64,000 nt of DNA from DASRIA01 sp963816975 (GTDB lineage Bacteria; Actinomycetota; Thermoleophilia; Solirubrobacterales; JBBDJG01): assembly GCA_963816975.1 (NCBI GenBank), contig CAWFMD010000004.1:62001-126000 (forward strand), in the 5' to 3' direction. Every line of letters starts with the position of its first letter. Positions within the stretch are counted from its first letter, which is position 1. Below are positions 17,129-27,834 of this stretch, piece after piece. The notes under the pieces were generated by a model. The model saw nothing but the letters and a program-made list of their open reading frames with translations, was not told where the DNA came from and did not search any database. The position numbers were made by a program, and so were the translations under genes.

Positions 17129-18238
17129 ATGCCCGACCGTCCCCGGATTATCGTCCTCGAGGGGGACCAGACCGGCCAGGAGCTGCTCGTGCAGGCGCTG
17201 CGGCTGTTGGAGGAGGACGTGTGCGGCTTCGCCGTGGAGCTCGAGCACTACGACCTCTCGCTCGAGAACCGCCGCCGCACCCAGAACGAGGTCGTGCTGA
17301 CGGCCGCGGAGGCGATGCGCGAGGCGGGCTACGGCATCAAGGCCGCGACGATCACCCCCGAGGGCGCCGACGACGTGGGCAGCCCCAACAAGATCCTGCG
17401 CGAGGCGGTCGACGGCAAGGTGATCATCCGATCCGGTCGCCGCATCCCGGGGGTGACCCCCGTCGGCGGCGTGCACCACCCGGTGTCGGTCGTGCGGATG
17501 GCGGTCGAGGATGCCTACGGCGCCGAGGAGCATCGCCAGGCCGAGCACGGAGACGAGGTCGCGTTTCGCACCGAGCGCGTCCACCGTTCGGTGTGCCGCG
17601 CGGTCGCGGAGTATTCGTTCCGCACGGCCGAGCGGACCCATGCGCGCGTCTACGGTGGACCGAAGTGGACGGTCAGTCCCCTGTACGAGGGCATGTTGAA
17701 GGAGGAGATGGACGCCGCCGCCGGCCGGTATGTGGACGTGCCCTACGCGCCGCAGCTGATCGACGTGACCTACGCGGGCCTGGTGGGCGGCGTTCCCTCC
17801 GAGGCGCCGCTCGTGATCCCGGCCCTGAACCGCGACGGCGACTGCCTGTCGGAGCTGGTGCTTGCGCTGTTCGGCTCGATTGCCGGGGCGGAGTCGGTGC
17901 TGCTGTCGTTCGACGAACAGCTCAGCACCACGGTGGTGATGACCGAGGCGCCGCATGGGACGGCCCCGGCGCTGGAGGGCAAGGACATCGCGAACCCGAT
18001 GGCGATGATCCTCGCGACTGCGGCGCTGCTGCGCTACCTCGGGGAGGCGGGCCACGCACGCGCCGCGACGGCGTCGCGCGCCCTCTACGAGGCGGTCATG
18101 GAAGCTGCCGCGGCAGGGATCCGGACACCGGACCTGGGCGGGCACGCGACCACGTCGGAGCTGACCGACGAAGCGATCGCGCGCGTGCGCACGAAGCTCG
18201 AGATCTGGAAGAGCCTGAGCGGGGAGCCGGCGCGCTGA
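17129..18238 (+). CDS. Isocitrate/isopropylmalate dehydrogenase family protein, divergent paralogue
   Basis: 369 residues with the beta-decarboxylating dehydrogenase fold: N-terminal IIVLEGDQTGQELL, GSPNKILREAVDGKVIIRSGRR, GGPKWTVSPLYEGML, LNRDGDCLSELVLALFG, EAPHGTAPALEGKDIANPMAM. Several hallmark residues differ: the usual GDGIG loop is GDQTG, the RENTEG substrate loop is RMAVED, and the metal-binding Asp pair GDxxSD reads GDCLSE. The true leuB is at 36958, so this is probably an NAD(P)-dependent 2-hydroxyacid dehydrogenase or an atypical isocitrate dehydrogenase with altered specificity. The alpha/beta hydrolase gene starts at or just after its stop. Confidence 0.75.
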   Translation: MPDRPRIIVLEGDQTGQELLVQALRLLEEDVCGFAVELEHYDLSLENRRRTQNEVVLTAAEAMREAGYGIKAATITPEGADDVGSPNKILREAVDGKVIIRSGRRIPGVTPVGGVHHPVSVVRMAVEDAYGAEEHRQAEHGDEVAFRTERVHRSVCRAVAEYSFRTAERTHARVYGGPKWTVSPLYEGMLKEEMDAAAGRYVDVPYAPQLIDVTYAGLVGGVPSEAPLVIPALNRDGDCLSELVLALFGSIAGAESVLLSFDEQLSTTVVMTEAPHGTAPALEGKDIANPMAMILATAALLRYLGEAGHARAATASRALYEAVMEAAAAGIRTPDLGGHATTSELTDEAIARVRTKLEIWKSLSGEPAR

Positions 18239-18249
18239 CCGCGGCCCGG

Positions 18250-19080
18250 GTGCGCTCGGACGGCGTCTCGCTGGCCTTGGAAGAGGCGGGCGAGGGCACT
18301 GCCCCCGCGCCGCCGCTGGTGCTCGCGCACGGGCTGACGGCGACGCGCAGGTACGTGGTGCACGGGTCGCGGGGCCTGGAGCGCGCCGGGCATCGCGTCG
18401 TTTCCTATGACGCCCGCGGCCACGGTGACTCCGATCCGGCGCGCGCGCCGGGCTCGTACGAGTACTCCGACCTGGTCGCCGACCTGGAGGCCGTGCTCGA
18501 CGCGCGCGACCTCGACCAGGTCGTCCTGGTGGGGGCTTCGATGGGCGCCGCGACCACGCTGGCGTACGCGCTCGCGCATCCCGAGCGTGTCGCGGCGCTG
18601 GTACAGGTGACGCCCGCCCACCTGGGCCTGCCGCAGACCGACCCGCTCGAGCTGGCGCGGTGGGACGCGCTGGCAGAGGGCCTCGAGCGCGCCGGTGTGG
18701 AAGGTTTCATGCGCGCCTACGGTGAGCCTCCCGTCGAGCCGAGGTTTCGAGGGTTGATCGTGGAGGCAATCAGACAGCGAATCGCGCGCCACCGCCACCC
18801 GGACGCGGTGGCGAACGCGCTCCGCGTGGTGCCGCGCTCGAAGGCGTTCGATGGCGTCGTGGCACTGGAGCAGCTGGCGGTGCCGACGTTGATCGTGGCG
18901 AGCCACGACCAGCTCGACCCCCAGCACCCTTACGAGGTGGCCCGCACCTATGCCGAGCGGATCGAGGGAGCCGAGCTGGTGAGCGAGCAGCCGGGCGCCT
19001 CCCCGCTCGCCTGGCGGGGCGCCCAGCTCTCGCGTGCGATCATCGGATTCCTCGCCGGGGTGGGAGCTATGCGACCTTGA
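18250..19080 (+). CDS. Alpha/beta hydrolase fold protein
   Basis: 276 residues from the GTG at 18250. The oxyanion region LVLAHGLTATRR, the nucleophile elbow LVGASMGAATTL (Ser) and the acid SHDQLDPQHPY are present. Where the catalytic His is expected, the sequence reads EQPGASPLAWRGAQLS and no His is found, so hydrolysis by a classical triad is doubtful. An alternative CTG start at 18235 overlaps the upstream TGA and is preceded at 8 nt by GGGGAG. Co-transcription with the dehydrogenase paralogue is likely. Confidence 0.78.
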   Translation: MRSDGVSLALEEAGEGTAPAPPLVLAHGLTATRRYVVHGSRGLERAGHRVVSYDARGHGDSDPARAPGSYEYSDLVADLEAVLDARDLDQVVLVGASMGAATTLAYALAHPERVAALVQVTPAHLGLPQTDPLELARWDALAEGLERAGVEGFMRAYGEPPVEPRFRGLIVEAIRQRIARHRHPDAVANALRVVPRSKAFDGVVALEQLAVPTLIVASHDQLDPQHPYEVARTYAERIEGAELVSEQPGASPLAWRGAQLSRAIIGFLAGVGAMRP

Positions 19081-19139
19081 CTTTTGGCGTTCTAGAGCCG
19101 ATTCTGTGGGCCTCCGGGCTCCAGGTGCAACATCCCGTG

Positions 19140-19155
19140 CAGAACACGTGTTCTG
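19140..19155. promoter_or_regulatory. LexA-type (SOS/Cheo) box 1, perfect 16-bp palindrome
   Basis: CAGAACACGTGTTCTG is a perfect palindrome containing GAAC-N4-GTTC, the Gram-positive LexA-binding core. It lies over the expected -35 region of the promoter for the small gene at 19184. Confidence 0.65.
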
Positions 19156-19169
19156 TCCGGGGGCGCGCG

Positions 19170-19175
19170 TACCTT
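19170..19175 (+). promoter_or_regulatory. Predicted leaderless -10 element TACCTT
   Basis: TACCTT lies 8 nt before the ATG at 19184 and between the two LexA-type boxes, so repressor binding would block it. Confidence 0.45.
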
Positions 19176-19177
19176 AC

Positions 19178-19189
19178 GAACCTATGTTC
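19178..19189. promoter_or_regulatory. LexA-type (SOS/Cheo) box 2
   Basis: GAACCTATGTTC matches GAAC-N4-GTTC and covers the predicted transcription start and the ATG of the downstream gene. The centres of boxes 1 and 2 are 36 bp apart. Confidence 0.6.
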
Positions 19190-19585
19190 TGGCAAACGCA
19201 AAACTCAATAGCACGATCCGTCGAGGGATCAGGCGACCCGGACCCGCGGCAGCAGCTGCGCGCGCGGCTGCGCCTGCTGGCCGACTTCGCCACGCTGGGC
19301 GCCTACGAGCGCACCGATGCCGCACCGCACGGCGACACGCCACATGCCCGCGACCGTGAGCCCACGCGCCGGGTGTTCCTGTTCACGCGCGTGCCGCAGA
19401 CGCACTGCAAGGCCGGCCGCGAGGCGGTCGCCGAGTGCCCGACGACGGCAGCGCGGCGCATCGTGCGCCACGGCCGTCCGGCGACCCGCCGGCGTGTCGC
19501 GCGGCGGCGCGGCGGGGTCGAGGCGGCACAGCAGCCCTGCACGGTCTCGACGGTCGACACGGCCGCCGGCCGCCCTGCCCGCTAA
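19184..19585 (+). CDS. Small Arg-rich protein of unknown function, predicted SOS-regulated
   Basis: 133 residues starting MFWQTQNSIARSVEGSGD, then a helical stretch RQQLRARLRLLADFATLGAYE and a basic C-terminal half rich in Arg with three Cys. Third codon positions become strongly G/C after the first ~20 codons, as expected for a real gene here. I do not recognise the family. Two GAAC-N4-GTTC boxes flank its -10 element, so induction by DNA damage through LexA is the main clue; SOS-controlled division inhibitors of Actinobacteria are a possible analogy only. The stop overlaps that of the convergent peptidase. Confidence 0.5.
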   Translation: MFWQTQNSIARSVEGSGDPDPRQQLRARLRLLADFATLGAYERTDAAPHGDTPHARDREPTRRVFLFTRVPQTHCKAGREAVAECPTTAARRIVRHGRPATRRRVARRRGGVEAAQQPCTVSTVDTAAGRPAR

Positions 19586-20826
19586 CAGCCGGGCGGCGGC
19601 GCCCCGCCGGCCTGGGCGTCGAGGGCGAGCAGCAGTTCGCGCCCGGTTTCCAGGGCGCGGCCGACAGTGGGCGGGTCGACGTTCTCGTAGGTGTCGGTCG
19701 GCCAGTGATAGTTGGGAATCGTGTCGCCCTGCGCCAGCAGCGTGATGGCCTCCCACCCACGCGCGCGCATCGGCGTCGCGTCGGTCGGGAGTCCCGGTGT
19801 CGTGCGCGCGGGTACGAGGCCGAGGTCGGGGCGGCGCAGCGCGATCGCCTCGAGCATCTGCACGAGTCGCGCGGAGGCCGGGCGGTTCGCCGACGCGCTG
19901 CCCTCGCGCAGTATGTAGGTCAGCGGAGCGGGCCCGCCGACGGTGTCGAAGTTCAGGAACGTCGACGCGGCCGCGCGCTCCTCGTGGCCGCGTGCGTAGG
20001 CCTGTGCGCCGAGCATTCCCGACTCTTCGCAGCTCGTGATCAGCAGGTCGACCTCGGTGTGGTCCAGCGGCGACGCGGCGCACTCGGCCGCGAGCTGCAT
20101 CGCCACCGCCGCGCCCGAGGCGTTGTCGCTCGCGCCGGGAACGTCGCTGCCCCGCAGCTCGCGCTCCGCCAGCGCCGCCAGAGAGAGCACCATGCCGCCG
20201 AGCGCGGCGGCGTGCAGCATGCGGCCACCGGGAGCCCGGCGCAGGAGCGGCCCGATCGCCAGCACAGTCGCGGAAATAGCCGGTATTTGCAGGACTTTCG
20301 CCAGGTGGGGAGCGACCGCGGGATGGAAGATCGCGCCGCAGCGGCTGGTGTCGAGATGGCCCACCAGGCATACGCGCAGACGCGTCGGCCCACCGGCCGG
20401 TACGCGGCCGATGACGTTCACGCTGGACTCGGTGCTGAGCGCGTCGGACAGCGGTGTGCGGCGCAGGTCGGCTTCGAGTGCACCCACGACAGCGCTGCCC
20501 AGCGCGAGCGCCGTCCCCGCCGCGCGCCTGCGCGGGCCGCGTGCGCGTTGCAGCAGGCCGCCCGCCAGCGCGGCTGCGAAGAGCGGCGCGTAGGGCTTCG
20601 CGAACGTCGAGTATCCGCTGAACTCCTCCGTCCGCGCTCCCACTCCACGCCGGTTCAGCCAGGCGACCAGCGCGGTGGCCGCGCGCTGCTCGGCTGCGGA
20701 GCACGGACGCCGCGGGCCGATGTCGCTCGCCAGCATGCGAATCACGCCGAGCGCATCCCGCAACGCGGCCTCGGCGCTTGGTGCGCCGCGCTGCTCGACT
20801 GCGAGTTCGCCGCTCGGATCAGCCAT
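19582..20826 (-). CDS. M28 family metallopeptidase with membrane segments
   Basis: About 414 residues. The two-zinc aminopeptidase ligands can be followed: His/Asp in VGHLDTSR, Asp in GASDNASGAAVAM, Glu-Glu in TSCEESGMLGAQ, Asp in LNFDTVGG and His in IPNYHWPTDTYENVD. Hydrophobic stretches near residues 70-120 (APLFAAALAGGLL, ALALGSAVVGALE) and 185-215 suggest membrane association, unusual for soluble M28 enzymes. It would release N-terminal amino acids; the substrate is unknown. The ATG at 20826 is preferred over a GTG 12 nt upstream. Confidence 0.82.
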   Translation of the reverse strand: MADPSGELAVEQRGAPSAEAALRDALGVIRMLASDIGPRRPCSAAEQRAATALVAWLNRRGVGARTEEFSGYSTFAKPYAPLFAAALAGGLLQRARGPRRRAAGTALALGSAVVGALEADLRRTPLSDALSTESSVNVIGRVPAGGPTRLRVCLVGHLDTSRCGAIFHPAVAPHLAKVLQIPAISATVLAIGPLLRRAPGGRMLHAAALGGMVLSLAALAERELRGSDVPGASDNASGAAVAMQLAAECAASPLDHTEVDLLITSCEESGMLGAQAYARGHEERAAASTFLNFDTVGGPAPLTYILREGSASANRPASARLVQMLEAIALRRPDLGLVPARTTPGLPTDATPMRARGWEAITLLAQGDTIPNYHWPTDTYENVDPPTVGRALETGRELLLALDAQAGGAPPPGC

Positions 20827-20880
20827 CCGGCGCAACACTAACTCGCGGCGGCGGGCGCCGGGTGCGCTGCGCCCACGCCG

Positions 20881-20914
20881 AAAGCAAAGAGCGACCCCCG
20901 CGCGGGGGTCGCTC
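20881..20914 (-). terminator. Intrinsic terminator of the rRNA operon
   Basis: GAGCGACCCCC and GGGGGTCGCTC form an 11-bp perfect stem around GCGC, followed on the minus strand by TTTGCTTT. It begins 8 nt past the 5S 3' end and also faces the start of the M28 peptidase transcript. Confidence 0.85.
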
Positions 20915-20922
20915 GATAAGTA

Positions 20923-21039
20923 AACGGCGGCGACCTACTCTCCCGGGCCCTTGCGGGCCAAGTACCATCGGCGCTGAGAGGCTTAACTGCTCTGTTCGGA
21001 ATGGGAAGAGGTGTTTCCCTCTCGCTATAGCCACCGAAA
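20923..21039 (-). rRNA. rrf: 5S ribosomal RNA
   Basis: About 117 nt. The minus strand reads TTTCGGTGGCTATAGCGAG at the 5' end, has the conserved CCATTCCGAACAGAGCAGTT loop and ends GGGAGAGTAGGTCGCCGCC. Ends are estimated to within a few bases. Confidence 0.93.
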
Positions 21040-21092
21040 TCGTGCCCGGACGCACGGGTGGCGCCCGGTATGTGGGACCGGCACACTTCGCC

Positions 21093-21118
21093 GGGCCCTG
21101 AAAACTGCACAGTGGCCT
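21093..21118 (-). other. Pre-23S processing stem, 3' arm
   Basis: This stretch past the 23S 3' end contains a plus-strand CTGAAAACTGCACAG-TGGCC that is complementary in the transcript to the arm at 24204-24229, forming the long stem cut by RNase III-type enzymes. Confidence 0.7.
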
Positions 21119-21143
21119 CAACCAACGGGGATCTGAAAAAAAA

Positions 21144-24150
<3,007 letters not shown>

Positions 24151-24203
24151 GTGATCTTCTCCGGGCGGCTTTCACCGTCCGGAGCAGATAACTCGATGGT
24201 TTT

Positions 24204-24229
24204 GGCCATCTGTGCAGTTTTCAAGGTCC
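24204..24229 (-). other. Pre-23S processing stem, 5' arm (with boxA-like CTTGAAAACT)
   Basis: The minus strand reads GGACCTTGAAAACTGCACAG then ATGGCC, complementary to the segment just past 23S at 21093-21118. The TTGAAAACT core also resembles antitermination boxA spacers. Confidence 0.7.
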
Positions 24230-24264
24230 AGCGAGAGGCGCCTGAACGCGGCCACGCGGCCACG

Positions 24265-24293
24265 CCGGTCTCTCAAAACTAAACAGCATGCGG
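24265..24293 (-). other. Pre-16S processing stem, 3' arm
   Basis: The plus strand here reads AAAACTAAACAGCATG, matching the leader transcript, so the spacer transcript can pair with the leader arm at 26201-26225 over about 22-24 bp with two mismatches. Confidence 0.7.
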
Positions 24294-24414
24294 GCCCGAG
24301 GGCCCCTTCCAAGCTCGGTCGACGTTTCAGGACGCCGGCCCGAGCAGGAGCTCGAGCGGGCGTGACCCTCACCTCACGAGCGCGCCGAAACGCGATCGCG
24401 GGCTATGGGCTCCC

Positions 24415-25966
<1,552 letters not shown>

Positions 25967-26200
25967 AGTTACTGCGAGTCATCCGCGGACCGGGGCCCGA
26001 AGGCTCCGTTCCACGGCTGCTCATTCATCTCGAAGAGCCTGTCACCCTCAAATTGGCGCCCGTACACCGGGCGCCGAAAGAGTGACGGTTCAGTGTTGTA
26101 CTCGCCCAAACGGCCGGCCCGGAGGCCGCCCGAGTGGCGAGGTCGAACCTGGACGCGATCCGAATCCAGTCCGCACGAAGCGGGCTCGAATCGGAGCGCA

Positions 26201-26225
26201 CATGCTGTTTAGTTTTCAAAGACCG
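26201..26225 (-). other. Pre-16S processing stem, 5' arm
   Basis: The minus strand reads CGGTCTTTGAAAACTAAACA then GCATG, complementary to the spacer arm at 24265-24293. The CTTTGAAAACT core resembles boxA. Confidence 0.7.
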
Positions 26226-26266
26226 CAGCCCTCTCAGGCTGTGCCCTCGAAGCGTTCTGGGGGGAC

Positions 26267-26292
26267 GAAAAAGGCCTCTCGGCAGAGAGGCC
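26267..26292 (-). terminator. Intrinsic-terminator-like hairpin in the rRNA leader
   Basis: GGCCTCTC-TGCC-GAGAGGCC followed by TTTTT on the minus strand. It lies downstream of tyrS and of the TACACT promoter but upstream of the pre-16S stem. It could end tyrS transcription, end a short RNA of about 110 nt, or act as an rRNA attenuator. Confidence 0.7.
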
Positions 26293-26382
26293 CTTCGAGG
26301 TGCGCCGGATGGCGCATTCTCTCAGTCGACTCTCAGCCTGGGTCGTATCCGATCTCCCAACAGCCTCTTAGGGCAACGAGCA

Positions 26383-26411
26383 AGTGTAGCAGCGAATTTG
26401 GGCTTTCTGAA
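26383..26411 (-). promoter_or_regulatory. Probable rRNA promoter TTCAGA-N17-TACACT
   Basis: The -10 TACACT (26383-26388) is preceded by TGC (extended -10), with TTCAGA 17 nt upstream at 26406-26411. It is the best sigma-A-type match between tyrS and 16S. Confidence 0.6.
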
Positions 26412-26459
26412 GCCCCTGGCGGGGTCTCAGGGCCCATTCCGATGCGGCACCGGAGAGGG

Positions 26460-26465
26460 ACTATA
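26460..26465 (-). promoter_or_regulatory. Possible second -10 element TATAGT upstream of the rRNA operon
   Basis: TATAGT is 5/6 to the sigma-70 -10 consensus, just past the tyrS stop. The -35 position is poor (TAGCCG). Confidence 0.35.
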
Positions 26466-26485
26466 GCGGTCACCGCGGCGCGCGG

Positions 26486-27691
26486 CTAATCCCGGACGAG
26501 GATGCGCCGGAACTTGCGCCGTCCGACCTGCAGGATGGCGCCATCGAGGCGGTCCGCGGGCACGTCGAGGTCGCCTGCCGGGATGGGGTCTCCGTCGACT
26601 CGCACCCCACCCTGGGCCAGAAGCCGGCGGGCTTCGCTGCGGGATGTGCCGAAGTGGTCCGCCAGCAGGGCGGGCAGGTGCACCGGGCCCCCCGCCAACC
26701 CTGCGCGCGAGAGCGAGATCTCCTCGACGTGCTCCGGGGGCATGTGCTGCTTGTGCACCCGGTCGAATCCGGCCTCCGCCTCGGGGGCCGCGGGCAGGCC
26801 GTGAAACCGCTCGACGATGCGCCGCGCGAGCGTGCGCTTCTGCTCCACGGGCGCTGCGGCCGGGTCCGGTTCCTCGCCCAGCAGCAACGCGTAGTAGGTG
26901 GCCATCGCCGGGTCCGGGACGCTCATCAGCTTGCCGAACATCTCGTCGGGCGGGTCCGTCACGCCCACGTAGTTTCCGAGCGACTTCGCCATGCGACGCG
27001 TCCCGTCGAGGCCTGGCAGGATCGGCGTGGTCAGGATCGCCTGCGGTGGCCGGCCGTAGGCCTGCTGGACGTCGCGTCCCAGCAGGAGGTTGAACTTCTG
27101 GTCGGTCCCCCCCAGCTCGACGTCGGCGTTCACCGCCACCGAGTCATATCCCTGCAGCACCGGATAGAGCAACTCGAGCAGTGAAATCGGCTGGGACTCC
27201 GCAAGGCGCTTGGTGAAGTCGTCGCGCTCGGTCACACGGGCGAGCGTCACTGTGCGCATGAGGCGAAACAGGTCGTCCATGGGCATGTCCAGCCACTCGG
27301 AGTTGCGGCGTACCTCCGTGCGTTCGCGGTCCAGGACCTTGAAGGCCTGGTCCTGAAAGGTGAGGGCGTTGCGGTCGATCTCCTCGGGATCCAGCACCGG
27401 CCGCAGCACGGAGCGGCCGGAGGGATCGCCGACCCGGCCGGTGAAGTCGCCGATGATCAGCACCACGTCGTGACCGGCGTCCTGGAACTCGCGCAGCTTC
27501 TGGAGCACCACGGTGTGTCCGAGGTGGATGTCGGGCGCGGTCGGGTCGATGCCCAGCTTCACGCGCAGCGGCCGGCGCTCGGCGACGGCCCGCTCGAGCT
27601 TGCGCCCCAACTCCCCCTGGGGCAGCGAATCGACGGCGTTTCGCTCCAGGAATTCCACGGTTTTGCTGGGATCTGAGCTGGTTTTTCGCAC
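26486..27691 (-). CDS. tyrS: Tyrosyl-tRNA synthetase
   Basis: 401 residues from the GTG at 27691 (VRKTSSDPSKTVEFLERN). It is a class I synthetase charging tRNA-Tyr. The HIGH motif is HLGHT in DPTAPDIHLGHTVVL, the KMSKS equivalent is MAKSLGN, and a C-terminal S4 RNA-binding domain ends SRSEARRLLAQGGVRVDGD. The tyrosine pocket GYDSVAVNADVELGGTDQK is present. An upstream extension to 27862 would overlap the divergent penicillin-binding protein gene and is not conserved. No T-box is seen upstream; a leaderless promoter is predicted instead. Confidence 0.95.
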   Translation of the reverse strand: MRKTSSDPSKTVEFLERNAVDSLPQGELGRKLERAVAERRPLRVKLGIDPTAPDIHLGHTVVLQKLREFQDAGHDVVLIIGDFTGRVGDPSGRSVLRPVLDPEEIDRNALTFQDQAFKVLDRERTEVRRNSEWLDMPMDDLFRLMRTVTLARVTERDDFTKRLAESQPISLLELLYPVLQGYDSVAVNADVELGGTDQKFNLLLGRDVQQAYGRPPQAILTTPILPGLDGTRRMAKSLGNYVGVTDPPDEMFGKLMSVPDPAMATYYALLLGEEPDPAAAPVEQKRTLARRIVERFHGLPAAPEAEAGFDRVHKQHMPPEHVEEISLSRAGLAGGPVHLPALLADHFGTSRSEARRLLAQGGVRVDGDPIPAGDLDVPADRLDGAILQVGRRKFRRILVRD

Positions 27692-27699
27692 GGCGGCCA

Positions 27700-27705
27700 A
27701 TGCTA
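27700..27705 (-). promoter_or_regulatory. Predicted leaderless -10 element TAGCAT for tyrS
   Basis: TAGCAT ends 8 nt before the GTG at 27691. Confidence 0.45.
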
Positions 27706-27834
27706 GACTCTCGCGTTCGTTCGGGCTGGCCGTGATCCCTTTGCGTGGTCGGCCGAATTCGTCAGCCGCCGCGCCATGGGAAGCGACCTGGGAGTCGCTC
27801 GCGGGCTTCGCGCGCACCGGGCGGCCTCCTTCAC

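Larger units (their letters stand above)
25967..26485 (-). other. rRNA operon leader and promoter region (519 nt without a protein gene)
   Basis: In transcription order it holds a TATAGT hexamer (26460-26465), a TTCAGA-N17-TACACT promoter (26383-26411), a terminator-like hairpin (26267-26292), three CTGAGAG repeats, the pre-16S stem arm (26201-26225) and a strong GGCGCCCG/CGGGCGCC hairpin near 26055-26076. No reading frame in it looks coding. Confidence 0.7.

Noticed and set aside
27692..27834. A T-box or other riboswitch upstream of tyrS
   Set aside because: The region is only ~140 nt, shared with a divergent gene, and the predicted promoter abuts the start codon.
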